DNA of 64,000 nucleotides from Collinsella sp. (GCA_019419505.1 DXZS01000024.1:157321-221320); one strand, 5' to 3'. Positions 16,888 through 29,079 are shown, counted from the stretch's first letter. Notes: a model not told the origin generated them from the letters alone. Made by a program: numbers and translations.

Positions 16888-17009
16888 GTACAGGTTTTTG
16901 TATCTTTCGACGCGAGCCATTATACATGTTAATTCGGACTGTTTTCCCAGATTGCACAAATTGCGGCGCGAAAGGACACATCTCCATAGCCCTCTACAAA
17001 AACCTGTAC
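16888..17009. repeat. Inverted repeat pair flanking the capsule promoter
   Basis: gtacaggtttttgta at 16888-16902 and its exact complement tacaaaaacctgtac at 16995-17009. The similarity extends outward as GCAAAA on both sides, giving two near-identical sites of about 21 bp in opposite orientation, 107 bp apart centre to centre. The promoter -10 lies between them, which suggests operators for DNA looping. Confidence 0.65.
16919..16924 (-). promoter_or_regulatory. Candidate -10 of the capsule operon
   Basis: Perfect minus-strand TATAAT, about 120 bases upstream of the NusG-like ATG. There is no good TTGACA at 16-18 bases, so activation by a factor, perhaps one binding the flanking inverted repeats, is plausible. 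Confidence 0.45.
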
Positions 17010-17064
17010 CTTTTTGCACAACAAAAAAGGCGCTCTACCAGCGGCTTTTTCTCGTTTTGGCATT

Positions 17065-17100
17065 AAAAAAGGCGACCGCCCTTTGTGGACGGTCGCCTTT
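17065..17100 (-). terminator. Rho-independent terminator of thrS
   Basis: Eleven-base perfect arms (aaaggcgaccg 17068-17078, cggtcgccttt 17090-17100). On the minus strand this is followed by a run of six T. It lies 22 bases after the thrS stop. Confidence 0.85.
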
Positions 17101-17121
17101 CGTTGTTTCTGTTGGGTTGCC

Positions 17122-18885
<1,764 letters not shown>

Positions 18886-18912
18886 GGGTATGTTTTCTCC
18901 TCTCGGATGCCT

Positions 18913-18982
18913 GATGCAAGTGCGTGCGATGCGCTCGGCGTTTTAACTTGCATCATTATAGGCAGGTTGCCTTGGTATACAA
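18913..18982 (-). promoter_or_regulatory. thrS promoter with dyad over the start site
   Basis: Minus-strand -35 TTGTAT (18982-18977), 16-base spacer and a perfect -10 TATAAT (18960-18955). Immediately downstream lies a nine-base dyad (acttgcatc 18946-18954, gatgcaagt 18913-18921) that spans the expected transcription start, so it may act as an operator or leader hairpin. I see no T-box specifier or antiterminator sequence. Confidence 0.55.
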
Positions 18983-18988
18983 GCGCCC

Positions 18989-19015
18989 GCCGCACCTTAA
19001 TGGCACGGCGGGCGA
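18989..19015. terminator. GC-rich hairpin between thrS and the zinc-ribbon gene
   Basis: Arms gcccgccg / cggcgggc with a short loop, followed on the plus strand by ATTTTC. It lies about 100 bases beyond the stop of the zinc-ribbon gene and just upstream of the thrS promoter, so it probably insulates thrS, although the T run is poor on the minus strand. Confidence 0.4.
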
Positions 19016-19118
19016 TTTTCTACGCATGCTTCATCGTGTGGGGCGGGGTTTGGGGCGCGCGTGGCTTGCGCGGGACGCGCGGTGCCCGTGGCTTGCGGCC
19101 GGCCCAGCGATGGATGCG

Positions 19119-19550
19119 TTACTGGATGCGAGTTCGGCAGTAGGGGCAGACCTTCCAGTGCGCATCGAGCGGGCGATGACAGCTGGGGCATACGTTGCGA
19201 ACCTGGGTATCACACACCGGGCAGACGACGAAGTCCTTCTCGATGGGGGCGCCGCACTGCGGGCAGGTGCCGTACTGGGCAAGCTGGCGCTCGCGCAGGG
19301 CCATGTCCAGCTCCTGCTCCTCGCGGTCGGACGCGTAAGAGTGCGGACGCAGGACCAGGTAGGCAATGAGGCCTACAAACGGGATGAGGGCGATGATGCC
19401 CCATGCCACGTAGGCGCTGGCGCCGCGACGGCGAGCGTCGATGAACACATAGACGACCGACAGCACATACAGGGCGATGATAAAGCCAACGAAGGCATAG
19501 ACGACGCCCATAAGCTGCGGCGACATGAGCTCGGAGATGTACTTGGACAT
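19119..19550 (-). CDS. Membrane protein with double zinc ribbon
   Basis: Protein of 143 aa with two N-terminal transmembrane helices (MGVVYAFVGFIIALYVLSVV and AYVAWGIIALIPFVGLIAYL) separated by a basic loop (DARRRGAS), then a charged linker and a cytoplasmic zinc-ribbon tail. The tail has four CxxC knuckles: CPQCGAPI, CPVCDTQV, CPSCHRPL and CPYCRTRI. I chose the ATG at 19550 (AAAGG nine bases upstream). DZANK-type ribbons of this kind occur in many uncharacterised bacterial membrane proteins, and the function is unknown. Monocistronic. Confidence 0.75.
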   Translation of the reverse strand: MSKYISELMSPQLMGVVYAFVGFIIALYVLSVVYVFIDARRRGASAYVAWGIIALIPFVGLIAYLVLRPHSYASDREEQELDMALRERQLAQYGTCPQCGAPIEKDFVVCPVCDTQVRNVCPSCHRPLDAHWKVCPYCRTRIQ

Positions 19551-19650
19551 TACGGGAACCTTTCGGAATATTAACAGTCCGGTCAAGTTTACCACGGGGT
19601 TTGTTTATATGGGACCACGGCTAGGCGCGGGGCTGGCGCGGACACAAACA

Positions 19651-19788
19651 TCTCAATCTGTAACAGGTGGGAGCGGAATCCGGGCCTAGATGTTACAGAT
19701 TGAGACGAACGGAAGGGGCGCCAGACTAACGTCTCAATCTGTAACATCTAGAACCCAAATCATCAGTTAACTGTTACAGATCGAGACG
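19651..19788. repeat. Two palindromes of the TCTCAATCTGTAACA family
   Basis: First palindrome: arms 19651-19665 and 19691-19705. Second: arms 19730-19746 and 19772-19788 (one mismatch). The four arms share TCTCAATCTGTAACA in alternating orientation, while the 25-base loops are unrelated. This looks like a palindromic repeat element present twice in tandem. Confidence 0.75.
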
Positions 19789-19924
19789 AACGTTTGCCGT
19801 AGCTGTCGGCAGACGAGCTTGTCGACGTTGCTGGGTCTCCCCTCGTCTGCCGTTGGCGGGTGTTGCGGGGCTGTTCGCCGCATTGCCGCCGCGCTGGGGG
19901 TGTGTAGACCGTAGGATAGTCTTA

Positions 19925-19939
19925 TTGACAGCCTGTCAA
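19925..19939. promoter_or_regulatory. Operator-like dyad TTGACAG-c-CTGTCAA
   Basis: Perfect seven-base arms around one C, ending 17 bases before the GTG start of the GlpA-like gene. Its left half also reads as TTGACA. Probably a repressor site or combined promoter element for the three-gene operon. Confidence 0.4.
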
Positions 19940-19956
19940 CTCGTCTGGGAGGCACT

Positions 19957-21411
19957 GTGACAGAAACGTTTGATATCGCGATTGTCGGCGCGGGCATCAC
20001 CGGATGCGCCATCGCGCGGCAGCTCGCGCGCTATGACCTGTCCATTTGCGTGGTCGAGGCGGCTAACGATATTGCGCTGGGCGCGTCGAAGGCCAACGGC
20101 GGCCTGGTACACGCTGGCTACGATCCGGTGCCGGGCACCGTAAAGGCGCAGGTCAACGCCCGTGGCTGCGAGTTGTACGGTACGTGGGCGCAGGAGCTGG
20201 ACTTTCTGTTCCGCCGCACCGGGTCGATGGTGTTGGGCTTTAACGACGAAGACCGCGCACAGCTGGAGAAGCTGCGCAGCAACGGCCTGGCGAACGGCGT
20301 GCCCGAGCTGTCGATTATCGGCCCCGACCGCATCCACGAACTTGAGCCGCGCGCCAGTGCCTCTGCAACGTGCGCGTTGTGGTGCCCCTCGACTGGGTTT
20401 GTCGACCCGTTTGAGGTTGCCATCGCCGCGCTGGAGAACGCCGTGGCCAACGGGGTGACGTTTATGCGCTCCGCACCCGTGGAGGCGATTGAAGTTGCGG
20501 GCTCGGGCGACGACGCGCGCTTTACGCTGGCGACGCCCGCTGGCAACGTGCGCTGCCGTTACCTGATCAACGCCGCGGGCAACGGCGCCGCCGACATCTC
20601 GCATATGGCGGGCGCCGAGGAGTTCCAGATGGTCTGGCGTCAGGGCAACATCGTGGTGCTGGACAAGGAGCCGCGCACGCTCATGCCGCTCTACCCCGTG
20701 CCGACGCCGGTGTCGAAGGGCGTTATCGTGACGGGCACCGTGCACGGCAACACCGTGATCACCGCGACGGCCGCCGTGCGCGAGCCGGGCGACACGCAGA
20801 CCTATGCGAGCGATGTGAACGCGCTGCTGAGCGGCGCGCGCAAGCTGGTGCCCGATCTGGATACGCGCCGCGTGGTGCGCGCGTTTGCCGGCGGGCGTCC
20901 GGTCATTCAGGGAACGAACGACTTCTTTATTGGACAGTCGGCCGTGGTGCCGGGGCTTTTCCAGGCGGCGGGCATTCAGTCGCCGGGTGTGGCAAGCGCG
21001 CCGGCCATTGCCGAGCACATGGAGCTTGTGATGCGTGAGGCGGGCGTGAAACTGCACGAGCGGGCTGACTGGAACCCAATTCGCCGCGCGCCGGACGACT
21101 TTGACCGCGCGCCGCTTACGCGCAAGGAAGAACTCATTGAGTCCGATCCCGCGTGGGGGCAGATTGTCTGCCGCTGCGAGACTGTGCCCGAGGCCGAGAT
21201 TGTGGCCGCGATTCGGCGCCGCCCGGGTGCAATTTCGGTCGAAGGTGTCAAGCGCCGCTGTCGTGCCGGCATGGGTCGGTGCCAAAGCGGCTTTTGCCAG
21301 AGCCGTGTGGTGGCGATTCTTGCCCGAGAGCTGGGCTGCGACCCCAGCGAGGTGCTGTTGGAGGATACCGGATCTTGGCTGGTCGAGGGACCTTTGAAGG
21401 GAGTGCGCTAG
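19957..21411 (+). CDS. GlpA-like FAD oxidoreductase with BFD-type [2Fe-2S] domain
   Basis: DAO-family flavoprotein of 484 aa. N-terminal FAD loop IAIVGAGITGCAIARQL (residues 7-23), followed by the ASKANGGLVHAGYD substrate-loop region typical of glycerol-3-phosphate dehydrogenase and related 2-hydroxyacid oxidases. The C-terminal domain carries the four Cys of a bacterioferredoxin-associated-ferredoxin cluster (IVCRCETV and CRAGMGRCQSGFC). Likely role: anaerobic oxidation of glycerol-3-phosphate or a related hydroxyacid. It starts at a GTG after GGGAGG. It forms an operon with the next two genes (gaps of 1 and 3 bases), an arrangement known from clostridia and Thermotoga. No glycerol kinase or facilitator is nearby, so the substrate is uncertain. 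Confidence 0.85.
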   Translation: MTETFDIAIVGAGITGCAIARQLARYDLSICVVEAANDIALGASKANGGLVHAGYDPVPGTVKAQVNARGCELYGTWAQELDFLFRRTGSMVLGFNDEDRAQLEKLRSNGLANGVPELSIIGPDRIHELEPRASASATCALWCPSTGFVDPFEVAIAALENAVANGVTFMRSAPVEAIEVAGSGDDARFTLATPAGNVRCRYLINAAGNGAADISHMAGAEEFQMVWRQGNIVVLDKEPRTLMPLYPVPTPVSKGVIVTGTVHGNTVITATAAVREPGDTQTYASDVNALLSGARKLVPDLDTRRVVRAFAGGRPVIQGTNDFFIGQSAVVPGLFQAAGIQSPGVASAPAIAEHMELVMREAGVKLHERADWNPIRRAPDDFDRAPLTRKEELIESDPAWGQIVCRCETVPEAEIVAAIRRRPGAISVEGVKRRCRAGMGRCQSGFCQSRVVAILARELGCDPSEVLLEDTGSWLVEGPLKGVR

Positions 21412-21412
21412 G

Positions 21413-22759
21413 ATGGCGGAATTCAAATCGAGCGCGATTGATTGCGGCGTCGTGGAAGCCGTACAAACGCAAGCCTTCGACGTGGTCGTTATCGGCGGCG
21501 GACCTGCCGGCATGGCGGCCGCGCTGGCCGCGCATAAGGCAGGCGCACGCGTGGCCATCGTGGAGCGCGAGCAGCATCTGGGCGGCATCCTGCGCCAGTG
21601 CATCCACCCCGGCTTTGGCCTGTCGCACTTTAAACAGGAGCTCACCGGTCCCGAGTACGCGCAGCGCTTTATCGACCAGGTGCACGCAACCGACACTGCG
21701 CTGTTCCTGAACAGCATGGTGATTGGGATTGATTCAGGCGAGCCTGCGGAAGACACCGCGGTCCACACCGTCACGCTCATGAGCCCCACCGGCATGCTGC
21801 AGCTCACCGAACGGGCGGTTGTCCTTGCCATGGGGTGCCGCGAGCGCACCCGCAGCGAGATCAAAATTCCCGGCAGCCGACCCGCCGGCGTGTTTACGGC
21901 CGGCTTGGCGCAGCGATACATCAATATCGAGAACCTCAAGCCCGGCTCGCGCGCCGTCATTTTGGGCTCGGGTGACATCGGGCTGATCATGGCGCGCCGC
22001 TGCACGCTCGAGGGGATTTCGGTCGAGGGCGTGTACGAGCTCATGCCGTACGCCAACGGCCTGCGCCGCAATGTGAAAAATTGTCTGGACGACTTTGGCA
22101 TTCCGCTGCATCTGTCTACCACGGTCACGCGCGTGATCGGGCACGACCGCGTGGAAGCCGTCGAGGTGAGTCAGGTCGACGAACGCCTGGCGCCCATTCC
22201 GGGGACCGAGCGCATTGTTCCGTGTGACACGCTGCTGCTTTCGGTGGGCTTGATTCCCGAGAACGAGCTTTCAGTTGCCGCGGGCGTGGAGCTTGACCCG
22301 CGCACGCGCGGCGCCGTGGTGGACCAGAGCCTGCAGACGGGCATACCAGGCATCTTTGCTTGCGGCAACGTTCTGCACGTGCACGACCTGGCCGACAACG
22401 TGACGACTGAGTCCGAGCGCGCTGGCGCAGCTGCGGCCGCGTACACGCTGGGGACCGGCGCGGGCGCCGTTCCGGACTGCGAGCTCTCGGTCTCCCCTGC
22501 CGGCATCGCGGGCTACGCGCTGCCGGGACGCATTACGACTGTGGCACTCACCAAGCTGAACTTCCGCGTGCGCCGGCCCGTCGACGCCGCCCGCGTGCGC
22601 ATTCTGGCAGGCGACGAGGAACTGTTTGCGGGCAAGGGACGCGCGTTTAAACCGAGCGTCATGGAAAGCTTCCCGCTGCCGGCGAAGGTGATTCAGCGCG
22701 CACTCGACCTAGGTGCTAGAGAGATTATTCTGTCTGTCGATCCCATTGAGGAGGCATAG
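21413..22759 (+). CDS. FAD/NAD(P)-dependent oxidoreductase (GlpB-like partner)
   Basis: Two-dinucleotide-binding flavoprotein of 448 aa. FAD loop DVVVIGGGPAGMAAALAAHK (about residues 23-42), a Cys-containing GGILRQCIHPGFGLSHF segment, VVLAMGCRERTR, and an NAD(P) loop AVILGSGDIGLIMARR near residue 180. It probably takes electrons from the GlpA-like subunit and passes them to NAD(P) or another acceptor. The GGILRQCIHPGFG pattern is typical of the oxidoreductases that co-occur with GlpA-like and DUF1667 proteins. Start one base after the upstream stop, with an AGGGAG ribosome site inside the upstream gene. Confidence 0.82.
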   Translation: MAEFKSSAIDCGVVEAVQTQAFDVVVIGGGPAGMAAALAAHKAGARVAIVEREQHLGGILRQCIHPGFGLSHFKQELTGPEYAQRFIDQVHATDTALFLNSMVIGIDSGEPAEDTAVHTVTLMSPTGMLQLTERAVVLAMGCRERTRSEIKIPGSRPAGVFTAGLAQRYINIENLKPGSRAVILGSGDIGLIMARRCTLEGISVEGVYELMPYANGLRRNVKNCLDDFGIPLHLSTTVTRVIGHDRVEAVEVSQVDERLAPIPGTERIVPCDTLLLSVGLIPENELSVAAGVELDPRTRGAVVDQSLQTGIPGIFACGNVLHVHDLADNVTTESERAGAAAAAYTLGTGAGAVPDCELSVSPAGIAGYALPGRITTVALTKLNFRVRRPVDAARVRILAGDEELFAGKGRAFKPSVMESFPLPAKVIQRALDLGAREIILSVDPIEEA

Positions 22760-22762
22760 CTC

Positions 22763-23173
22763 ATGAGCACGAATGCGACCGAGACGCTGCAGTTCAACTG
22801 CACCACCTGCCCATCCGAATGCCTCCTGACCGTAGAGGTAGAGCGTGACGCAGACGGCGCCGTGGTAGAAGTGCGCTCCGCAACCGGCAACAACTGCCTG
22901 CGCGGCGATAAGTTCGCGCATCAGGAGCTCACCTGCCCCATGCGCGTGCTCAGCACCACCGTGGCCGTATCCGGCGGCGACGAGGCGCTGCTGCCTGTGC
23001 GCACGGCTGAGGCCATCCCGCTGGCACTCCACGCCCAAGCCATGGCCCTCATCCGAGGCCTAGTCGTCAACGCCCCCATCCGCATGGGCGACATCGTGCT
23101 AGAGAACCTCCTAGACACAAACATCAACCTAATCGCCAGCATGAACATCGACCGAGCCCAAGTAGCAAATTAG
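22763..23173 (+). CDS. DUF1667 protein
   Basis: Small protein of 136 aa with the Cys pattern of DUF1667: CTTCPSEC near residues 13-20, NNCLRGDKFAHQE near 50, and TCPMRVLSTTV near 66. This suggests a metal or Fe-S site. Members are almost always encoded directly after a GlpA-like and a GlpB-like flavoprotein, as here, and are presumed to be an electron-transfer or assembly subunit of that complex. Activity is not established. A GAGGAGG ribosome site overlaps the upstream gene's end. Confidence 0.8.
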   Translation: MSTNATETLQFNCTTCPSECLLTVEVERDADGAVVEVRSATGNNCLRGDKFAHQELTCPMRVLSTTVAVSGGDEALLPVRTAEAIPLALHAQAMALIRGLVVNAPIRMGDIVLENLLDTNINLIASMNIDRAQVAN

Positions 23174-23221
23174 GGACGGGGCACTTTTAGCTACTCCACC
23201 ATCCGCCCGGTCCTCCTCCGC

Positions 23222-23288
23222 AGTTGCGGTGAAATACGGACTGTTTTATGGCTTCAGGCCGCTAAACAGTCCGTATTTCACCGCAGCT
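23222..23288. repeat. Long palindrome, GTTGCGGTGAAATA family, copy A
   Basis: Arms of about 25 bases (agttgcggtgaaatacggac... and its complement, one mismatch) around a 17-base loop, between the DUF1667 gene and the peptidase gene. It shares AGTTGCGGTGAAATA with three other copies but has a different inner arm (cggactgttt). Confidence 0.8.
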
Positions 23289-23400
23289 TATGAGGGCCGC
23301 ATGGGATGCAAAGGAGTGTCCCAAGGTGCCGGCATAAAATGAACGTCCCTATCTGCCGGGCTTGGGATACCATGGTGGCACCCTAACGAAAGGACGATGT

Positions 23401-24489
23401 ATGGCACATGTCGATGACCAGCGCGTGGCGCGCGTGCTCGATGCGCTCGAGGCTCAGCACCCCGGCGCGCAGCTGCTTGTAAACGACCCGTGGTCGATCT
23501 ACTATCTGACCGGCTTTTATGCTGATATGTTCGAGCGTTTTTGCGGTGTACTACTCGCACGCGGCAGCGAGCCGGTGATCTTGGTCAACGCGCTGCATCA
23601 GTTGCCCGAGTACGACAATGCCCGTGTGGCCTATCACACCGATACCGACGTCGTGGCCGACGCCATCGCGAGTGAAATCGACCCGACCAAACCGCTCGGC
23701 ATCGACACCGTCATGCGCTCCGGCTTTTTGATGCCGCTTATGGAGCGCCACGCCGCCAGCGAGTTTTTCCTGGGCGACTTTGCCGTCACCGCCGCGCGCA
23801 CCCACAAAGATGCCGCCGAGCAGGAGCTCATGCGCGTGTCCTCGGCCGCCAACGACGCCGTGATGGCCGACGCCATCAAGCTCGTCCACGAAGGTGTGAC
23901 GGAGCGCGAGATTGCCGACCAGATGCTCGGCCTGTATCGTAAGCACGGCTGCGAGGGCTTTAGCTTTCCGCCCATCGTGAGCTTTGGCGCTAACGCCGGC
24001 GACCCGCACCACGAACCAGACGACACCGTGCTCAAGCGCGGCGACGTGGTGCTGTTCGACATTGGCGGACGCCGCTGCAACTACTGCTCGGACATGACGC
24101 GCACGTTCTTTTGGGGCGAGCCGGACGAAGAGACGGCGCGCATCTACGACATCGTGCGCCGCGCCAACGAAGCCGCCGAGGCGCTCATCGCGCCGGGCGT
24201 GCGCATGTGCGACCTGGACCGCGCTGCGCGCGACGTGATTGAGGATGCGGGCTATGGGCAGTACTTTACGCACCGCCTGGGACACTCGATCGGTCTGCAA
24301 GACCACGAGCCGGGCGACGTCTCACTCGTCAACGAGCAGGTCGTAGAGCCGGGCATGACGTTCTCCATCGAGCCGGGCATCTACCTCCCCGGCCGCACCG
24401 GCGTCCGCATCGAGGACTTGGCCCTGGTGACCGAGAAGGGCGTCGAGATTCTCAACGCCTACCCTCACGACCCATTCCGCCTAGACTAG
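23401..24489 (+). CDS. M24-family metallopeptidase (Xaa-Pro aminopeptidase-like)
   Basis: Cytoplasmic pita-bread peptidase of 362 aa. The N-terminal creatinase-like domain (WSIYYLTGFYADMFERF) is followed by the M24 catalytic domain with all five metal ligands visible: Asp in VVLFDIGG, Asp in NYCSDMTRTFF, His in HRLGHSIGLQDHE, Glu in FSIEPGIYLPG and Glu in VRIEDLALVT. It would release N-terminal residues next to proline or act as a dipeptidase. The ATG at 23401 has GAAAGGA upstream. Monocistronic, between two palindromic repeats and convergent with folC. Confidence 0.88.
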   Translation: MAHVDDQRVARVLDALEAQHPGAQLLVNDPWSIYYLTGFYADMFERFCGVLLARGSEPVILVNALHQLPEYDNARVAYHTDTDVVADAIASEIDPTKPLGIDTVMRSGFLMPLMERHAASEFFLGDFAVTAARTHKDAAEQELMRVSSAANDAVMADAIKLVHEGVTEREIADQMLGLYRKHGCEGFSFPPIVSFGANAGDPHHEPDDTVLKRGDVVLFDIGGRRCNYCSDMTRTFFWGEPDEETARIYDIVRRANEAAEALIAPGVRMCDLDRAARDVIEDAGYGQYFTHRLGHSIGLQDHEPGDVSLVNEQVVEPGMTFSIEPGIYLPGRTGVRIEDLALVTEKGVEILNAYPHDPFRLD

Positions 24490-24513
24490 CCTGGTCCCCA
24501 AGCCCCCAAACTA

Positions 24514-24580
24514 AGTTGCGGTGGAATAGTTCCTGGATGGGCTGCTAGAACCCAAAAACAGGAACTATTTCACCGCAACT
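24514..24580. repeat. Long palindrome, GTTGCGGTGAAATA family, copy B
   Basis: Arms agttgcggtggaatagttcc... (24514-24535) and caggaactatttcaccgcaa... (24559-24580) with one mismatch, between the convergent peptidase and folC genes, so it could serve as a bidirectional terminator although T runs are absent. Confidence 0.8.
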
Positions 24581-24594
24581 GATGAGGGGATGGG

Positions 24595-25953
24595 CTAGCG
24601 CAGCAGGCCGGCTACTTCGCCGGCTAGGGTGATGGTGCCGGCGGCAACGAAGGACTCGCCCACGGCGTCAAAAGCCGCGAGAGCCTCGGGCACGCTAGGG
24701 TACACACCGGCAAGCTTGTTGGCGTCCACCAGGGCAGCAAGTTCCTCTGCCGGCAGGGCGCGATCGGAATCGGTCTGGGTTACGACCACACGCGGGAAGG
24801 CCGGAATCAGAACATCGACAATACCGGCCACATCCTTGTCGGCCAGTGCGGCGCACAGCAGCGTGGGGCGATTCTCGACGCACGGATCTATCTCGTCCAG
24901 CGCGCTCACAAAGTTCTCGCAGCTCTGAGGGTTATGGCAGGCGTCGATCAGCTTGAGCGGATCGGTCACCAGCACATCAAAACGACCCGGCGTGGGGCAG
25001 CCCATAAGCGATGCATCCAGCGCATCGTGGTCGAGCTCGCGGCCCAAATACCCCTCGCACAGCATAATCGCGCACGCAGCATTCTGCGGCTGGTAGGCCG
25101 GCTTAACCATGTTTGACGTATAGATCGCACGCGGCGTGGTGCAGCTAAACTCAACCGTGTCGCCCACGTGTGCCGGAACCTTGGTTGTGGCATGGTTCAC
25201 CACGAGCGGCACCACACCGCACTCACGGCAACGGGCATCCATCACGCGCTGAACGCTCGCCTCATGCGTACCCTCGCCCAAAACAACAAAGCGCCCAGGC
25301 TTAATAACCGCAGCCTTCTCCCCCGCAATGGCCTCGAGCGTGTTGCCCAAAATACGTGTATGATCGAGCCCAATGCCCGTAATGGCAACGGCGACGGGAT
25401 CGGTCGCACTCGTGGCGTCCCAACGCCCGCCCATGCCAACCTCAAGCACGGCTACGTCCACGCAAGCCTCGGCAAACACTACAAGTGCAGCAGCCGTCAG
25501 CAGGTCAAACGGTGTGATGGTATAGGCGCGCTCCCCTGCCGCCACACGGCGCGCATTCACGCGATGCCCCGCCTCGACAGCTGCCGAAACGCCATGGGCA
25601 AAGGCCTCGTCGCTCACGACGCACCCATCAACCTCCATGCGCTCGGGATAGCGCACCAGCTGTGGCGACGTATACAGCGCGGTTTTGAGCCCCTCACCAC
25701 GAAGAATGGCAGCCGAAAAACGCGTAGTCGAAGTCTTGCCATTGGTACCGGCAACCTGGATGCAATCGAAATACTCGTCCGGACGCCCCAGCTCATCGAG
25801 CATATCGACAACCGTCTCAAGCAGAGGACCAGCATCCCCAGAAATCCGCCCCGTATCAGCAGCCAACCCAACAGCCTCATCAAACGAAAGCAAATCAAAC
25901 TCAAAAGGAACGGTATACAAGCCGGAACGCTTAGGCATTTTTAGAACCGCCAT
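24595..25953 (-). CDS. folC: Folylpolyglutamate / dihydrofolate synthase
   Basis: Mur-ligase-family enzyme of 452 aa that adds glutamate to (dihydro)pteroate or folates. The ATP loop is CIQVAGTNGKTSTTRF (near residue 70), the omega-loop and metal-site residues follow in FDLLTAAALVVFAEA and DVAVLEVGMGGRWDATS, and TGIGLDHTRILGNTLEAIAGEKA is the folate/ATP segment. The C-terminal ligase domain has DACHNPQSCENFVSAL. Slightly longer than the 420-430-aa norm. The ATG at 25953 lacks a strong ribosome site, and the Met five codons later (25938) is an alternative. It lies downstream of valS on the same strand, separated by a structured element. Confidence 0.9.
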   Translation of the reverse strand: MAVLKMPKRSGLYTVPFEFDLLSFDEAVGLAADTGRISGDAGPLLETVVDMLDELGRPDEYFDCIQVAGTNGKTSTTRFSAAILRGEGLKTALYTSPQLVRYPERMEVDGCVVSDEAFAHGVSAAVEAGHRVNARRVAAGERAYTITPFDLLTAAALVVFAEACVDVAVLEVGMGGRWDATSATDPVAVAITGIGLDHTRILGNTLEAIAGEKAAVIKPGRFVVLGEGTHEASVQRVMDARCRECGVVPLVVNHATTKVPAHVGDTVEFSCTTPRAIYTSNMVKPAYQPQNAACAIMLCEGYLGRELDHDALDASLMGCPTPGRFDVLVTDPLKLIDACHNPQSCENFVSALDEIDPCVENRPTLLCAALADKDVAGIVDVLIPAFPRVVVTQTDSDRALPAEELAALVDANKLAGVYPSVPEALAAFDAVGESFVAAGTITLAGEVAGLLR

Positions 25954-25996
25954 TCATAGAAAAATAAAACAGTATAGGTTGAGGATAGTCAGCGAA

Positions 25997-26093
25997 AACG
26001 CCTCTGATGAGCCAAGGTGCCGTGAAACAAGGGCGCATAGGGCTTATGCCCATGCGCCCGAAGTTGAACGGCAGATTGGCCATCAGAGGCGTT
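25997..26093 (-). ncRNA. Structured 97-nt RNA element between valS and folC
   Basis: Folds as one long rod: 13-bp closing stem (aacgcctctgatg 25997-26009 with 26081-26093), GCCAA/TTGGC, TGCCGT/ACGGCA, an asymmetric purine/pyrimidine internal loop, GGGCGCAT/ATGCGCCC and a GGGC-tetraloop-GCCC tip. On the minus strand it ends in GTTTTC, so it may terminate valS transcription or attenuate folC. The several paired segments separated by internal loops look more elaborate than a plain terminator. It does not match the THF riboswitch. Confidence 0.5.
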
Positions 26094-26109
26094 TGCAGCG
26101 TCGAGTCAG

Positions 26110-26131
26110 CCGCCGTTCGTTAGAACGGCGG
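26110..26131. repeat. Short perfect hairpin after valS
   Basis: Arms ccgccgttc / gaacggcgg with loop gtta, about 55 bases beyond the valS stop. No T run. Confidence 0.4.
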
Positions 26132-26184
26132 AATAGGTGTCCGCAGTAGCGAGCAAAGCCCCAAACCGCGTCCCCCAGTACCGC

Positions 26185-28881
<2,697 letters not shown>

Positions 28882-28901
28882 ATATCTCTCCCTGTCCCGC
28901 C

Positions 28902-29017
28902 GGGGAGGAATGTAGGCCCGTTTTTCGCTCGGTCAGGTCCTGGGCTCGCTCGAAGACCACATTAAGTGGTCTTCGGCTCGTGCGGAATCTACGAAAATCG
29001 GGCCTACATTCCTCCCC
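28902..29017 (-). promoter_or_regulatory. Long palindromic leader of valS
   Basis: Perfect 19-bp outer arms (28902-28920 and 28999-29017), a further TTTTCG/CGAAAA pairing inside, and an inner nine-bp hairpin (gaagaccac 28952-28960 / gtggtcttc 28966-28974). It ends about 20 bases before the valS ATG. No T-box consensus or valine specifier could be found, so this is either a different leader RNA or an inserted palindromic element. Confidence 0.55.
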
Positions 29018-29073
29018 TTAGGTATCGATTACTTCAGTCTGAATTGACTTTGCCGAGGCCTAAACGAACACAC

Positions 29074-29079
29074 AGAATA
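29074..29079 (-). promoter_or_regulatory. Candidate extended -10 for valS
   Basis: Minus-strand TGC-TATTCT, about 60 bases upstream of the leader palindrome. No clear -35. Confidence 0.3.

Larger units (their letters stand above)
16799..17121. other. Intergenic region upstream of the capsule operon
   Basis: Holds the capsule promoter, a pair of long inverted repeats and the thrS terminator (separate entries). A second, imperfect hairpin at about 17026-17048 (aaaaaggcgct / agcggcttttt, one mismatch) could assist termination. No gene is visible. Confidence 0.6.
19551..19956. other. Intergenic region, 406 bp
   Basis: No gene is visible. It contains two tandem palindromes built on the motif CGTCTCAATCTGTAACA (19651-19788) and an operator-like dyad next to the start of the following operon (19925-19939). 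Confidence 0.6.

Noticed and set aside
25954..26184. Tetrahydrofolate riboswitch upstream of folC
   Set aside because: The structured element is a single rod of nested helices and shows none of the conserved loop sequences I know from THF riboswitches.
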